From: Bacteroidales bacterium
Lineage (GTDB): Bacteria > Bacteroidota > Bacteroidia > Bacteroidales > P3
DNA: 64,000 bases
NCBI GenBank assembly: GCA_017633985.1
Contig: JAGBOF010000008.1
Span: 57,061 to 121,060 of the forward strand
Reading direction: 5' to 3'
Within the stretch, counting starts at the first letter, position 1, and each line of letters opens with the position of its first letter. The position numbers were made by a program, and so were the translations under genes. Of the stretch, positions 17,911 through 25,711 are shown piece after piece. A model generated the notes under the pieces. The model did no database searches. It was given only the letters and a program-made list of their open reading frames with translations, and was not told the origin of the DNA.

Positions 17911-19029
17911 TTACTCTTTTTCAGTTTTCCACCATTTAGAGAAACTCTGCTGCCTATCCAAACAAACTTTCTCACCAATCTTTGGTGTCAACAGCGGATA
18001 ACCTTTTTCCTTTGCCTTATTATATATCAACTCCATAGGTTCATACCAAGCATGATTGGCAAGTGTGAATTTGGAATTGTGATAAGTCATAACTTTTTTA
18101 GGATTTAAAATCTCTATCTCCTTACCTAACTGCTCGGGCATGGTATGTATTTGATTCCAATCCTCACTGTACTGTCCGTTTTCCATAATTGCCAAGTCTA
18201 TAACAGGAAAACGCTTGGCTATATCGTAAAATCTGTCGCTGTAACCGCCGTCACCCGTAACGAAAAAGTGTTTTTGCCCCGCTATCATATAAGAACACCA
18301 AAACGCTTTGGCACTTCCGAATAACCGACCCGAGAAATGACGCGTTTCAAGTGCGTATATTGTAGTATGGTCATCAACTTTAAGGCTGTCATTCCAATCC
18401 ATATCATGTATAATTGCCTTGTCGTAACCCCAATATTCAAAATTCTCGCCTATACCTAACGCACAAACGACGTTTTTCACTCTATCCTTTAATTTTATTA
18501 TGGTCTTGTGGTCAAGATGATCCCAATGGTCGTGAGTGATTAACAAATAATCTATCTCGGGTATATCATCGGCAGTGTAAATCTTCGTTCCCTTGTAGGC
18601 AGTCATCATCAAATTGGACGGAAATCCCAATTCCAAAACAGGATCAAACAAATAGCGTTTACCGTCGTGCTGAATGAATACCGTAGAATGTCCCATCCAC
18701 AAAACTAATTCTTCATTGCGGTCAATATTGCGTATATCTGTCTTAACGGTTGGCAATGCTTCTTTAGGTGTTGCATACTTGTTTTTGCCGAAAAGGAAAT
18801 CCCACATACTTTTAACGAAACTTTTGTCGCCCGTCATAGTAGTCGTTTCAACGGTATTCTGAAAATGTCCGTCCTTGTAATGAGGCGATTTTTTAACTCT
18901 CTCCAATCTTTCACCACGAGGCAACCTGCCTGCCGCAACCCATGTTTTCGCCCCTGCAAATACTAATACTACGGCGATAATTCCTAATACAATCCACATA
19001 ATACGTCTTTTTCTCTTTTTAGTTTTCAT
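17911..19029 (-). CDS. Membrane-anchored metallo-beta-lactamase-fold hydrolase (NAPE-PLD/UlaG-like)
   Basis: 372 residues. An N-terminal signal anchor (IMWIVLGIIAVVLVFAGA) precedes a metallo-beta-lactamase fold: LLITHDHWDHLDH is the metal motif, with VLWMGHSTVFIQHDG before it and FVTGDGGYSDRF, IMENGQYSED and MTYHNSKF after it. The pattern resembles the N-acyl-phosphatidylethanolamine phospholipase D-like branch, whose bacterial substrates are largely unknown. It is the first gene after the TPP riboswitch and 25 bp upstream of thiS, which suggests a link to thiamine or its phosphate or precursor salvage. That link is inference. Confidence 0.88.
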   Translation of the reverse strand: MKTKKRKRRIMWIVLGIIAVVLVFAGAKTWVAAGRLPRGERLERVKKSPHYKDGHFQNTVETTTMTGDKSFVKSMWDFLFGKNKYATPKEALPTVKTDIRNIDRNEELVLWMGHSTVFIQHDGKRYLFDPVLELGFPSNLMMTAYKGTKIYTADDIPEIDYLLITHDHWDHLDHKTIIKLKDRVKNVVCALGIGENFEYWGYDKAIIHDMDWNDSLKVDDHTTIYALETRHFSGRLFGSAKAFWCSYMIAGQKHFFVTGDGGYSDRFYDIAKRFPVIDLAIMENGQYSEDWNQIHTMPEQLGKEIEILNPKKVMTYHNSKFTLANHAWYEPMELIYNKAKEKGYPLLTPKIGEKVCLDRQQSFSKWWKTEKE

Positions 19030-19114
19030 TATTAATTTAATGTATTGTCTTTTTTTTATTTTATTAAAGTTATTAGGGATATAAAATATATGATAAGAAA
19101 AGCATCGGAGAAAA

Positions 19115-19205
19115 TATTGTCCTCAATCCGCATTACCGAATCAGTCAAAGGGTATAATCTCAGCCTGCTTTTGCATCTTAATCCATACAAGCACCCCTGC
19201 AAAAT
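19115..19205 (-). promoter_or_regulatory. TPP (THI-box) riboswitch
   Basis: On the minus strand the leader contains the THI-box elements in order: GGGGTGC, GCAGGCTGAGAT, ATACCCTTTGACTGA and TTCGGTAATGCGGATTGAGG, close to the consensus CTGAGA...ACCCTTTGAACCTGATCTGG.TAATGCCAGCG..GGGA. It starts about 15 bp after a TATCTTTGC promoter and ends about 85 bp before the metallo-beta-lactamase-fold start. It should turn the operon (MBL-fold, thiS, thiE and perhaps genes beyond) down when thiamine diphosphate is abundant. No clear intrinsic terminator was seen, so the mode of control is open. Confidence 0.88.
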
Positions 19206-19218
19206 CTTATTTCAAGGT

Positions 19219-19227
19219 GCAAAGATA
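19219..19227 (-). promoter_or_regulatory. -7 promoter element of the riboswitch-controlled operon
   Basis: Minus strand TATCTTTGC, matching TAnnTTTG, placed about 15 bp before the riboswitch, which is the spacing expected for its transcription start. Confidence 0.65.
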
Positions 19228-19237
19228 ACAAAAATAA

Positions 19238-19639
19238 TTATCTGCCAATCCAATTTTCAATATTAATATTAGGTATCCGTGATAAATGTTTGACATTATC
19301 CGTTACCATAACCATATTATTCTTCACCGCCGTTGAACCGATTAATAAATCAAAATCATCTAATTTCTGTCCTTGCTTTTCTAACAGCACCCTATTGTCA
19401 GCGTAAGTTTCCAAACTGTCATATATATGTATGACAGAAAAAGAATTGATAAACTCGTTTGTTATCTGTAAAGATTTGTTAGGATTATTGCTTTTCTGGG
19501 CTCCGTAAAGCAACTCGGCAACGGTAATATCCGATATAAAGCAATTTGCTTCTCCTCTTTCAAGAATAAATTTGTCTATACCGTACATTCCCCGAATAAA
19601 AAAAATGCAAATATTCGTATCTAAAAGGTATCGTTTCAT
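19238..19639 (-). CDS. vapC: VapC-type PIN-domain ribonuclease toxin
   Basis: 133 residues with PIN-domain acidic residues in expected places: YLLDTNICIFF (D7), ISDITVAELLYGA (conserved Glu), DDFDLLIGSTAVKN and VTDNVKHLSRI (conserved Asp). VapC toxins cleave tRNA or rRNA and are held by a small partner encoded just upstream. The partner gene at 19655-19918 lies 15 bp upstream on the same strand. The gene stops about 10 bp from the promoter of the riboswitch operon. Confidence 0.9.
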   Translation of the reverse strand: MKRYLLDTNICIFFIRGMYGIDKFILERGEANCFISDITVAELLYGAQKSNNPNKSLQITNEFINSFSVIHIYDSLETYADNRVLLEKQGQKLDDFDLLIGSTAVKNNMVMVTDNVKHLSRIPNINIENWIGR

Positions 19640-19654
19640 CGTCCTGTAGTTCTA

Positions 19655-19918
19655 TTAATCAAATGAAACAATTTTACGGGAATATTCTCTGTCTTGATTG
19701 CGTGCTTGGGCAATGGCGTTTTGCATTTGCTCTCCTTCTTCGCCGGATAATGCACCGTACAAACTCATCAACTTTGACTGTTTTTGCAATGTGCTGTCAT
19801 CGGACATAATCATACGGTAATATATTATAATCTTATTAACTTTATCTCTGTCATTCAAATTAATGAAATCGTGAATAAAGTTATATTTTATTTCCGCAAT
19901 GTTTTCTGTTGTTGCCAT
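19655..19918 (-). CDS. Probable antitoxin partner of VapC
   Basis: 87 residues, charged and helical, with NLNDRDKVNKIIIYYRMIM in the middle and a C-terminal part QNAIAQARNQDREYSRKIV that could wrap the toxin. No standard AbrB or ribbon-helix-helix DNA-binding motif is obvious. Gene order (upstream, 15 bp from a PIN gene) and size fit an antitoxin. A -7 promoter lies 28 bp upstream. Confidence 0.7.
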   Translation of the reverse strand: MATTENIAEIKYNFIHDFINLNDRDKVNKIIIYYRMIMSDDSTLQKQSKLMSLYGALSGEEGEQMQNAIAQARNQDREYSRKIVSFD

Positions 19919-19945
19919 AATAATATTCTTCGTTGTTTATTATCT

Positions 19946-19954
19946 GCAAAAGTA
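19946..19954 (-). promoter_or_regulatory. -7 promoter element of the VapBC-like module
   Basis: Minus strand TACTTTTGC, matching TAnnTTTG, 28 bp upstream of the antitoxin start. Confidence 0.55.
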
Positions 19955-19988
19955 CAAAATGTTTTTTAATTGACAAGAATTTTTAAAG

Positions 19989-20819
19989 TTATCTTTTCTG
20001 TTCTATGTTCCAGAAATGGTTGGTGGAGCCGTGACCATGGCCGATTGCGTAGTCTTTGGCGGAAAGTATTGCGTTATAAACATAGTCTTTGGCTTGCTTT
20101 ACGCTGGCTTCAATGCTCAAATCCATAGCCAAATATGATGCAATGGCTGACGAAAGCGTGCATCCAGTGCCGTGTGTATTCTTACTGTCGATTTTTTTTG
20201 CCGTAAAAGTCTTATAAGTCATATCTTCCTTAACCAAAACATCCGTCATATTGTCGTCTTTTGCGTGACCGCCTTTGATAAGCACGTTTTTAACTCCGTA
20301 AGCCTTTATTATATCCTTTCCGCATGCAACCATATCCTCCGTATTACTGATTTCACGGCCGCAAACAGTCATCGCTTCGGACAGATTAGGCGTAAGGATG
20401 TCACAAAGAGGGAAAAGCTCCGTTTTTAACGTCTGCAAAAAATCTTCTTTTGCCAAACTGTCGCCGGAAGTTGCCACCAAAACAGGGTCCAATACTATAT
20501 AATTATTGTAATGATTGTCTTTAAGGGCGTTTTTTATAGCCATTACGTTCTCTTTGGTGTAAATCATGCCGATTTTTACCGCATCTACCGCAATGTCCTG
20601 CAAAACGGAGGAGATCTGATCGTATAATATATTACTGTCTACCGCTTGTATTGATCTGACACCGCAAGTGTTTTGCGCCGTAACTGCCGTAACGGCACTG
20701 CATGCGTATAAGCCTAAAGAAAAAATAGTCTTTATATCAGCCTGTATGCCTGCCCCGCCGACGGAGTCACTGCCCGCTATTGTAAGCACATTTTTTACCT
20801 GTTTTTCCTGCCTGTTCAT
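19989..20819 (-). CDS. thiD: Hydroxymethylpyrimidine/phosphomethylpyrimidine kinase ThiD
   Basis: 276 residues of the ribokinase-like ThiD family: VLTIAGSDSVGGAGIQADI (substrate pocket), AVTAVTAQNT, VLDPVLVATSGDSL, LTPNLSEAM, VLIKGGHAKD and the anion-hole NTHGTGCTLSSAIAS with the catalytic Asp replaced by Cys in the usual GTGC form. It phosphorylates the ThiC product twice before condensation by ThiE. It is separated from the other thi genes by the VapBC-like module and has no riboswitch in its leader. Confidence 0.95.
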   Translation of the reverse strand: MNRQEKQVKNVLTIAGSDSVGGAGIQADIKTIFSLGLYACSAVTAVTAQNTCGVRSIQAVDSNILYDQISSVLQDIAVDAVKIGMIYTKENVMAIKNALKDNHYNNYIVLDPVLVATSGDSLAKEDFLQTLKTELFPLCDILTPNLSEAMTVCGREISNTEDMVACGKDIIKAYGVKNVLIKGGHAKDDNMTDVLVKEDMTYKTFTAKKIDSKNTHGTGCTLSSAIASYLAMDLSIEASVKQAKDYVYNAILSAKDYAIGHGHGSTNHFWNIEQKR

Positions 20820-20862
20820 ACGAATTTCTTATCCTATAAAAATCAAATAATTACATTACGCC

Positions 20863-20946
20863 AAAATAAAACGCCGTTTCAGTAAATTTTTATCGCTGAT
20901 TAATTTTTTAAAACGGCGTTTTAATTTTTTTTAACGCCGTCTTTTT
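20863..20946. repeat. 21-bp module array, four or more units
   Basis: Units with cores CGCCG, CGCTG, CGGCG and CGCCG recur every 21 bp (AAAATAAAACGCCGTTTCAG, AAATTTTTATCGCTGATTAA, and so on). This is the main content of the 408-bp gap between divergent thiD and the lipoprotein gene, apart from a promoter near its right end. Confidence 0.7.
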
Positions 20947-21170
20947 TAAATGCCTTATTATTTTAAAATTTTACGAAGCGAAAATACCGCATAAAAATCA
21001 CATCTTTTTGTCTTGCCATGCCTATACTGTCAAAGGACATCATCTTTGCTTGATTTATAACACGCTCTGCGTAAAATTTTATGCTAAATAAAATAAATAA
21101 AACTTTTTAGCGTTTTATAATTTGATTGCAAAATTAACCATATTTTCGGTAAAGGTAAAAGAAAATGTTT

Positions 21171-21179
21171 TAATTTTGC
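21171..21179 (+). promoter_or_regulatory. -7 promoter element of the coiled-coil lipoprotein gene
   Basis: TAATTTTGC, matching TAnnTTTG, 49 bp before the ATG at 21228. Confidence 0.6.
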
Positions 21180-21227
21180 ACAATTAAACGGTTTGAATAA
21201 AATAAACAACTAATAAAATAACTGAAA

Positions 21228-22100
21228 ATGAAGAAAATTTTGTTGGCACTGGGTGTTATATCCATGATATTCATCTACGGGTGCGGTAAAAAGGAAATGG
21301 AAGAAAAACTTGTCAATCAAAAAGCCGTTCAGGATTCTGTTCAGGCTGCTTTGGATGCCAAAAACAACGAATTAGAGGCTTTGTTTGAACAACTAAACGC
21401 AATAGAAAGTGATTTGGACGTCGTATCCTCCAAATACAGCGATGTTGCAACGATAAAAAATACGGGCGGGGAAATCAATCAAGACAGAAGAAGCAAAATA
21501 ACTTCCCAAATACAGGACATAAACGAGATTTTGACTCAAAACAAACAGAAAATATCCCGTTTAACATCCGAACTGCAGAAATCACAAAGCAATAACCAAC
21601 AGCTTACTGCCTTTATAGAAAAATTGCAGGCACGTATAGCCGAACAGGAAGAAGAATTGCAACTGATGACAACCGAATTGCAGAAGAAAAACATCACTAT
21701 ATCGGTATTGAACCGCAATTTGGAAGAACTGACAAACCAAAACCGTGAAAAGGATGAGCATATAATGAAAGTGGAAGACGAAAGAAACACTGTTTATTAT
21801 ATAATCGGTACAAAAGATCAATTGAAACAAAAAGGCATAATATCATCTACGGGCGGATTCTTGGGCATGGGCAAAAAGACCAACCTTACAAGCGATTCGG
21901 ATTTGTCTGCCTACACCAAAATAGACGCAAGAAGAATAAAACATATCATTCTTCCGGGTCACAAAACCCAGATTCTTACCTCCCATCCTTCGACTTCATA
22001 CGAATTGGAAGGCGGAGCGGACAAAGCAACAGCTTTGAACATTACCGATGCCGGCGCTTTCTGGGCTAAAAGTAAGTTCTTGGTAATTTTAGTCAAATAA
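21228..22100 (+). CDS. Coiled-coil lipoprotein of unknown function
   Basis: 290 residues. MKKILLALGVISMIFIYGC is a lipoprotein signal with Cys19. Residues about 25-190 form a long coiled coil (repeated Gln/Glu/Leu heptads such as LTSELQKSQSNNQQL and LQARIAEQEEELQLM). The C-terminal part is globular and conserved-looking: VYYIIGTKDQLKQKGIIS, GGFLGMGKKTNL, HPSTSYELEG. Proteins of this layout are widespread in Bacteroidota without an assigned role; an envelope spacer or structural function is possible. Confidence 0.85.
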   Translation: MKKILLALGVISMIFIYGCGKKEMEEKLVNQKAVQDSVQAALDAKNNELEALFEQLNAIESDLDVVSSKYSDVATIKNTGGEINQDRRSKITSQIQDINEILTQNKQKISRLTSELQKSQSNNQQLTAFIEKLQARIAEQEEELQLMTTELQKKNITISVLNRNLEELTNQNREKDEHIMKVEDERNTVYYIIGTKDQLKQKGIISSTGGFLGMGKKTNLTSDSDLSAYTKIDARRIKHIILPGHKTQILTSHPSTSYELEGGADKATALNITDAGAFWAKSKFLVILVK

Positions 22101-22121
22101 CACGGCAAATTTGTATATAAC

Positions 22122-22205
22122 ATGGATATTAAAGCAGCAATACACACCCTTTACAACAACGTAAAATCCTCGTTAAGAGGAAGTACGGGGGGGGGGATTA
22201 TGTAA
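22122..22205 (+). other. Mini-ORF with G10 homopolymer (possible slippage switch)
   Basis: ATG at 22122 begins MDIKAAIHTLYNNVKSSLRG and runs into a ten-G tract at 22187-22196, after which it stops at 22203-22205. If the tract were one G longer, the frame would continue for 36 more codons (GDYVICCDNDITTSF onward) to a TAA near 22305. That extension overlaps a terminator-like hairpin, so it may not be coding. It could be a phase-variable small gene, the remnant of one, or a leader of the following surface-protein gene. Confidence 0.35.
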
Positions 22206-22237
22206 TATGCTGCGATAACGATATAACAACATCTTTC

Positions 22238-22280
22238 ACAAGGTGGTGCGGATTAATAACTGCACCGCCTTGTACGTTTT
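22238..22280 (+). terminator. Hairpin, probable terminator of the lipoprotein transcript
   Basis: ACAAGGTGGTGC and GCACCGCCTTGT form a 12-bp stem with one wobble around a 12-base loop, followed by ACGTTTTAT. It lies between the lipoprotein/mini-ORF and the BspA-like gene. Confidence 0.6.
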
Positions 22281-22332
22281 ATACACTCTTTGAAGAAATA
22301 ACTTAATTAATAAATAAAAACATTTCATAACA

Positions 22333-25300
22333 ATGAAAAATTTAAAACATTTTCTTTTAATTTCAGTCCTCTTACTTGCAGGACTGGGTGCGAAGGCGCA
22401 CGACTTTAAGGTCGGCAATGTCTATTACGAGATTATTTCCTCGCAGGACCAAACGGTAAGGGTTGTCTGGACGTGGATAAACAAAACCTCTTCCGTGGCA
22501 AAGGAAAGATACAGATATGAGGATCAGACGGAAATAAACATTCCAAACAACGTTACCTATAACGGAAAGACGTATGCTGTTATCGAGATACAGCAAGATG
22601 CTTTTAACGGGACAAACAGTAAGATTAAGTCCGTTACGCTGCATGCTAACTTGAAGACAATAGGCAGCAATGCCTTCAAGGGGCTTACAAAACTAAAATC
22701 GATAACCATTCCCACAAACGTAACAAGCATAGGAAGTGGCGCTTTTGACGGTTGCACTGGATTGGACACCGTTACATGGAAAGCAAAAACCGTAACGGAT
22801 GTTTTCAAAGGCAGTAACATCAAAGTATTAATCATCAACGACAACGTAGAAACTATTAACGGTTTGGCTTTCAGCAACTGTAAAAATCTTAAGACTGTCT
22901 CTATCGGTAAAAACGTAACAAAATTCGCCACTACTTCTGCTTCAAGTAGCTTTAATCCGTTTTATGCCTCTGACAGTATCGAAACACTCTACTATAACGC
23001 TAAAAATATTTCTACCAATAATTATAACTCAACTTTCCAAAGCAAGAAAAAACTTAAAACTGTTATCATCGGTGATAGTGTACAAACATTGCCTGATCAA
23101 TTCTTGAAAGACTGCTCGGCTTTGACGTCTGTTAATATACCGCCAACGATTTCTGTCATACCAACCAGCTGTTTCGAAAGTTGTTCCTCGCTAAAAAACT
23201 TTACAATACCCAATACTATCGATACCATAATGTCTGATGCGTTTAGTTATTCAGGTTTAGACACTCTTGTTATCCCTGACAGTGTCTTGGATATTCAAAG
23301 TCGTGCTTTCTATAGTTGTTCAAACCTAAAATCTGTTTCAATCGGTAACAATATCTCTAATATCGGTGGTCTGGCTTTCAGCGACTGTAAAAATCTTAAG
23401 ACTGTCACTATCGGTAAAAACGTAACAGCTTTACACACTACTAATACTTCCAGTAGCTTTAATCCGTTTTATGCCTCTGACAGTATCGAAACACTCTACT
23501 ATAACGCTAAAAATATTTCTACTAATTATTATAACTCAACTTTCCAAAGCAAGAAAAAACTTAAAACTGTTATCATCGGTGATAGTGTACAAACATTACC
23601 GAGCAACTTTATAAGCGGTTGTACAGGTATCGATACTGTTATATCTCATGCAAGAACAGCACCGACGGCTCAGAGCAATAGTTTCAGTCAAGTCAAGAAA
23701 GACATTCCTGTGATGGTTCCTTGCGGAAGCCAGGACAGTTACAAATCAGCTAACTATTGGAAAGAATTCACCAACATCCAAACAAAAACTTACGACACCT
23801 CCGTAACGATGTCTTTATGCTACGGCGAAATTTTCAATAGCCGCACGGCGATGCAAAGCGGAGTCTTTGTGGACACATTGCAAAGCACTGATGGCTGCGA
23901 TAGCATCGTTACAATAAATTTGACCGTCTTCCCTGTATACGATACAGCCATTTACGTAACCACTATTGTGGACGAAAAGGGCGAGGATTATTACGACACT
24001 GTTGTAAATAATCTTCAGACCATTAATGGTTGCGACTCTGTAGTAACAACAATCACTTTCCATGACTATGACAACAGCATCGATACAATATATAATAACC
24101 TTACGGCATCAATCTGCCAAGGCGAGGTGTATTCATTCAATAATAATGAACTGAATGCATCTGGTATTTATACGCAAACGGTAAATGTGAATAAATACCG
24201 CGATAGCATAATAACCTTAACGCTGACAGTTAATCCAACGTATGATACCGTTATATCAGCAACGATTTGTAAGGGACAGACATATAACAATAACGGCTTC
24301 AATACGAATGAAGCGGGAACGCATACGCTTAATCTAAATACAATCAACGGTTGCGACAGCATTGTTACGTTAAATCTTAATGTTGTTGACGGATATGACA
24401 CGACTATAACGGCGGAAATATGTTCGAGTGAATCGTTCGGTGAAAACAGTTACGGCATTTATGTAAAGAATCTTGTATCTTCTGACGGTTGCGACAGCAT
24501 TGTAAGGGTTAATCTTGTTGCAAAACAATACACGGGTGACATTGATACGGTTCATATCCACGACACCGTTACGGTAACACAGATTGATACTGTAACATTG
24601 CACGATACCATAACTAACGAGATAACGAAATTTGATACTGTAACACTACATGACACAATCGAGACAACACTTTACGATACGGTGACGTTATTTGACACAA
24701 TCGAAACAACACTTTACGATACTGTAACGCTTCATGATACAATCGAAACAACACTTTACGATACCGTAACACTGTTTGACACAATAGAAACAACGCTTTA
24801 CGACACAGTGACGCTATTTGACACTATCGAAACAACACTTTACGACACAGTGACATTGTTTGACACAATCGAAACAACACTTTACGACACGGTAACGCTG
24901 TTTGATACTATCACAGTAACACAAACTGTTCACGACACAGTAAACACCGTCGATACCTTAACTGTTACTGAATACGACACCGTCACTTTAATCGATACAA
25001 TTACCTTAACGCAGACAGATACCGTTACTGTAACTGACACTATCACCTTAACGCAGATTGACACAGTCACCGTAACAGACACTATCACCTTAATATTGCA
25101 TGATACCGTTAATACAATAGATACTGTTTATCTTCACGATACCATAACGCCGTGCGGAATAACAAGGACATATATTTATGCGGAAATAAATGCTGGAGAA
25201 ACCTATATGGGTTACGGATTTACTGAATCCGATGCTGGTGAATATACATTAAATCTGCAAACCGAAGACGGATGTGACAGTATTGTTACGCTAATACTGC

Positions 25301-25563
25301 AAGTTACGGCAGGAATTGACGAAATTCAAGCGGAAAGAATCATCAGTATTTACCCTAATCCTGCACACGAGGTTGTTACATTGGATATTGGACGTTTGAC
25401 ATTGGATAAAAACGACGATATTACAATTGTAAACAATAGCGGACAAGTAGTTTACAAATCCAAGATTCAATCTCCGAGATTCAATATCAATGTTAGCGAC
25501 TTTGAAGCGGGAGTTTACTACATAAATGTAGGAAAACATACGCAACCGCTCATAATTGAATAG
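22333..25563 (+). CDS. BspA-like leucine-rich-repeat surface protein with T9SS sorting domain
   Basis: 1076 residues. A signal peptide (MKNLKHFLLISVLLLAGLGA) is followed by about twelve BspA/TpLRR repeats (residues about 75-460, for example LKSITIPTNVTSIGSGAFDG). A block of about 70 residues beginning AFSNCKNLKTVSIGKNVT is present twice almost unchanged. Then come four modules ending GCDSIVTLNL, a stalk of 14-residue DTVTLFDTIETTLY repeats (residues about 770-860), another GCDSIVTL module, and a type A T9SS sorting domain (ISIYPNPAHE, then GVYYINVG). It should be exported through SecYEG and T9SS to the cell surface; BspA-like proteins bind host matrix or other bacteria. Confidence 0.9.
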   Translation: MKNLKHFLLISVLLLAGLGAKAHDFKVGNVYYEIISSQDQTVRVVWTWINKTSSVAKERYRYEDQTEINIPNNVTYNGKTYAVIEIQQDAFNGTNSKIKSVTLHANLKTIGSNAFKGLTKLKSITIPTNVTSIGSGAFDGCTGLDTVTWKAKTVTDVFKGSNIKVLIINDNVETINGLAFSNCKNLKTVSIGKNVTKFATTSASSSFNPFYASDSIETLYYNAKNISTNNYNSTFQSKKKLKTVIIGDSVQTLPDQFLKDCSALTSVNIPPTISVIPTSCFESCSSLKNFTIPNTIDTIMSDAFSYSGLDTLVIPDSVLDIQSRAFYSCSNLKSVSIGNNISNIGGLAFSDCKNLKTVTIGKNVTALHTTNTSSSFNPFYASDSIETLYYNAKNISTNYYNSTFQSKKKLKTVIIGDSVQTLPSNFISGCTGIDTVISHARTAPTAQSNSFSQVKKDIPVMVPCGSQDSYKSANYWKEFTNIQTKTYDTSVTMSLCYGEIFNSRTAMQSGVFVDTLQSTDGCDSIVTINLTVFPVYDTAIYVTTIVDEKGEDYYDTVVNNLQTINGCDSVVTTITFHDYDNSIDTIYNNLTASICQGEVYSFNNNELNASGIYTQTVNVNKYRDSIITLTLTVNPTYDTVISATICKGQTYNNNGFNTNEAGTHTLNLNTINGCDSIVTLNLNVVDGYDTTITAEICSSESFGENSYGIYVKNLVSSDGCDSIVRVNLVAKQYTGDIDTVHIHDTVTVTQIDTVTLHDTITNEITKFDTVTLHDTIETTLYDTVTLFDTIETTLYDTVTLHDTIETTLYDTVTLFDTIETTLYDTVTLFDTIETTLYDTVTLFDTIETTLYDTVTLFDTITVTQTVHDTVNTVDTLTVTEYDTVTLIDTITLTQTDTVTVTDTITLTQIDTVTVTDTITLILHDTVNTIDTVYLHDTITPCGITRTYIYAEINAGETYMGYGFTESDAGEYTLNLQTEDGCDSIVTLILQVTAGIDEIQAERIISIYPNPAHEVVTLDIGRLTLDKNDDITIVNNSGQVVYKSKIQSPRFNINVSDFEAGVYYINVGKHTQPLIIE
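24640..24912 (+). repeat. 42-bp coding tandem repeat (stalk)
   Basis: About six copies of a 42-bp unit encoding DTVTL(F/H)DTIETTLY inside the BspA-like gene. Synonymous variation between copies (GATACGGTGACG, GACACAGTGACG and so on) shows selection on the peptide. Unit length is a multiple of 3, so copy-number change keeps the frame. Confidence 0.9.
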
Positions 25564-25580
25564 TAGTAAATTACAACTTA

Positions 25581-25675
25581 CGAAAATAATCAGCGATAAT
25601 AAAAAATTATTATCGCTGATTATTTTATTAATATCGCAGATTAATTTACTAATCACGCAGATTAATTTCGCAGGA
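25581..25675. repeat. 21-bp module array
   Basis: Units with CGCTGATTA, CGCAGATTAATTT and CACGCAGATTAATTT cores recur every 21 bp; the first is inverted (ATAATCAGCGATAATAA). It occupies the gap between the convergent BspA-like and AI-2E-type genes, so its stem-loop potential may also end transcription. Confidence 0.7.
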
Positions 25676-25711
25676 CGGTATCTTAATACGGTAAGATGCC
25701 GAACGCGTGTT

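Noticed and set aside
19045..19266. 73-codon plus-strand frame
   Set aside because: It lies antisense to the TPP riboswitch and promoter; the RNA element explains the conserved sequence.
22187..22305. Certain gene call for the +1 frame extension of the G10 mini-ORF
   Set aside because: The extension runs through a terminator-like hairpin and has no known homolog, so it is listed only as a possibility.
24640..24912. CRISPR-like periodic repeats
   Set aside because: The 42-bp period is a translated stalk repeat with synonymous variation and no spacers.
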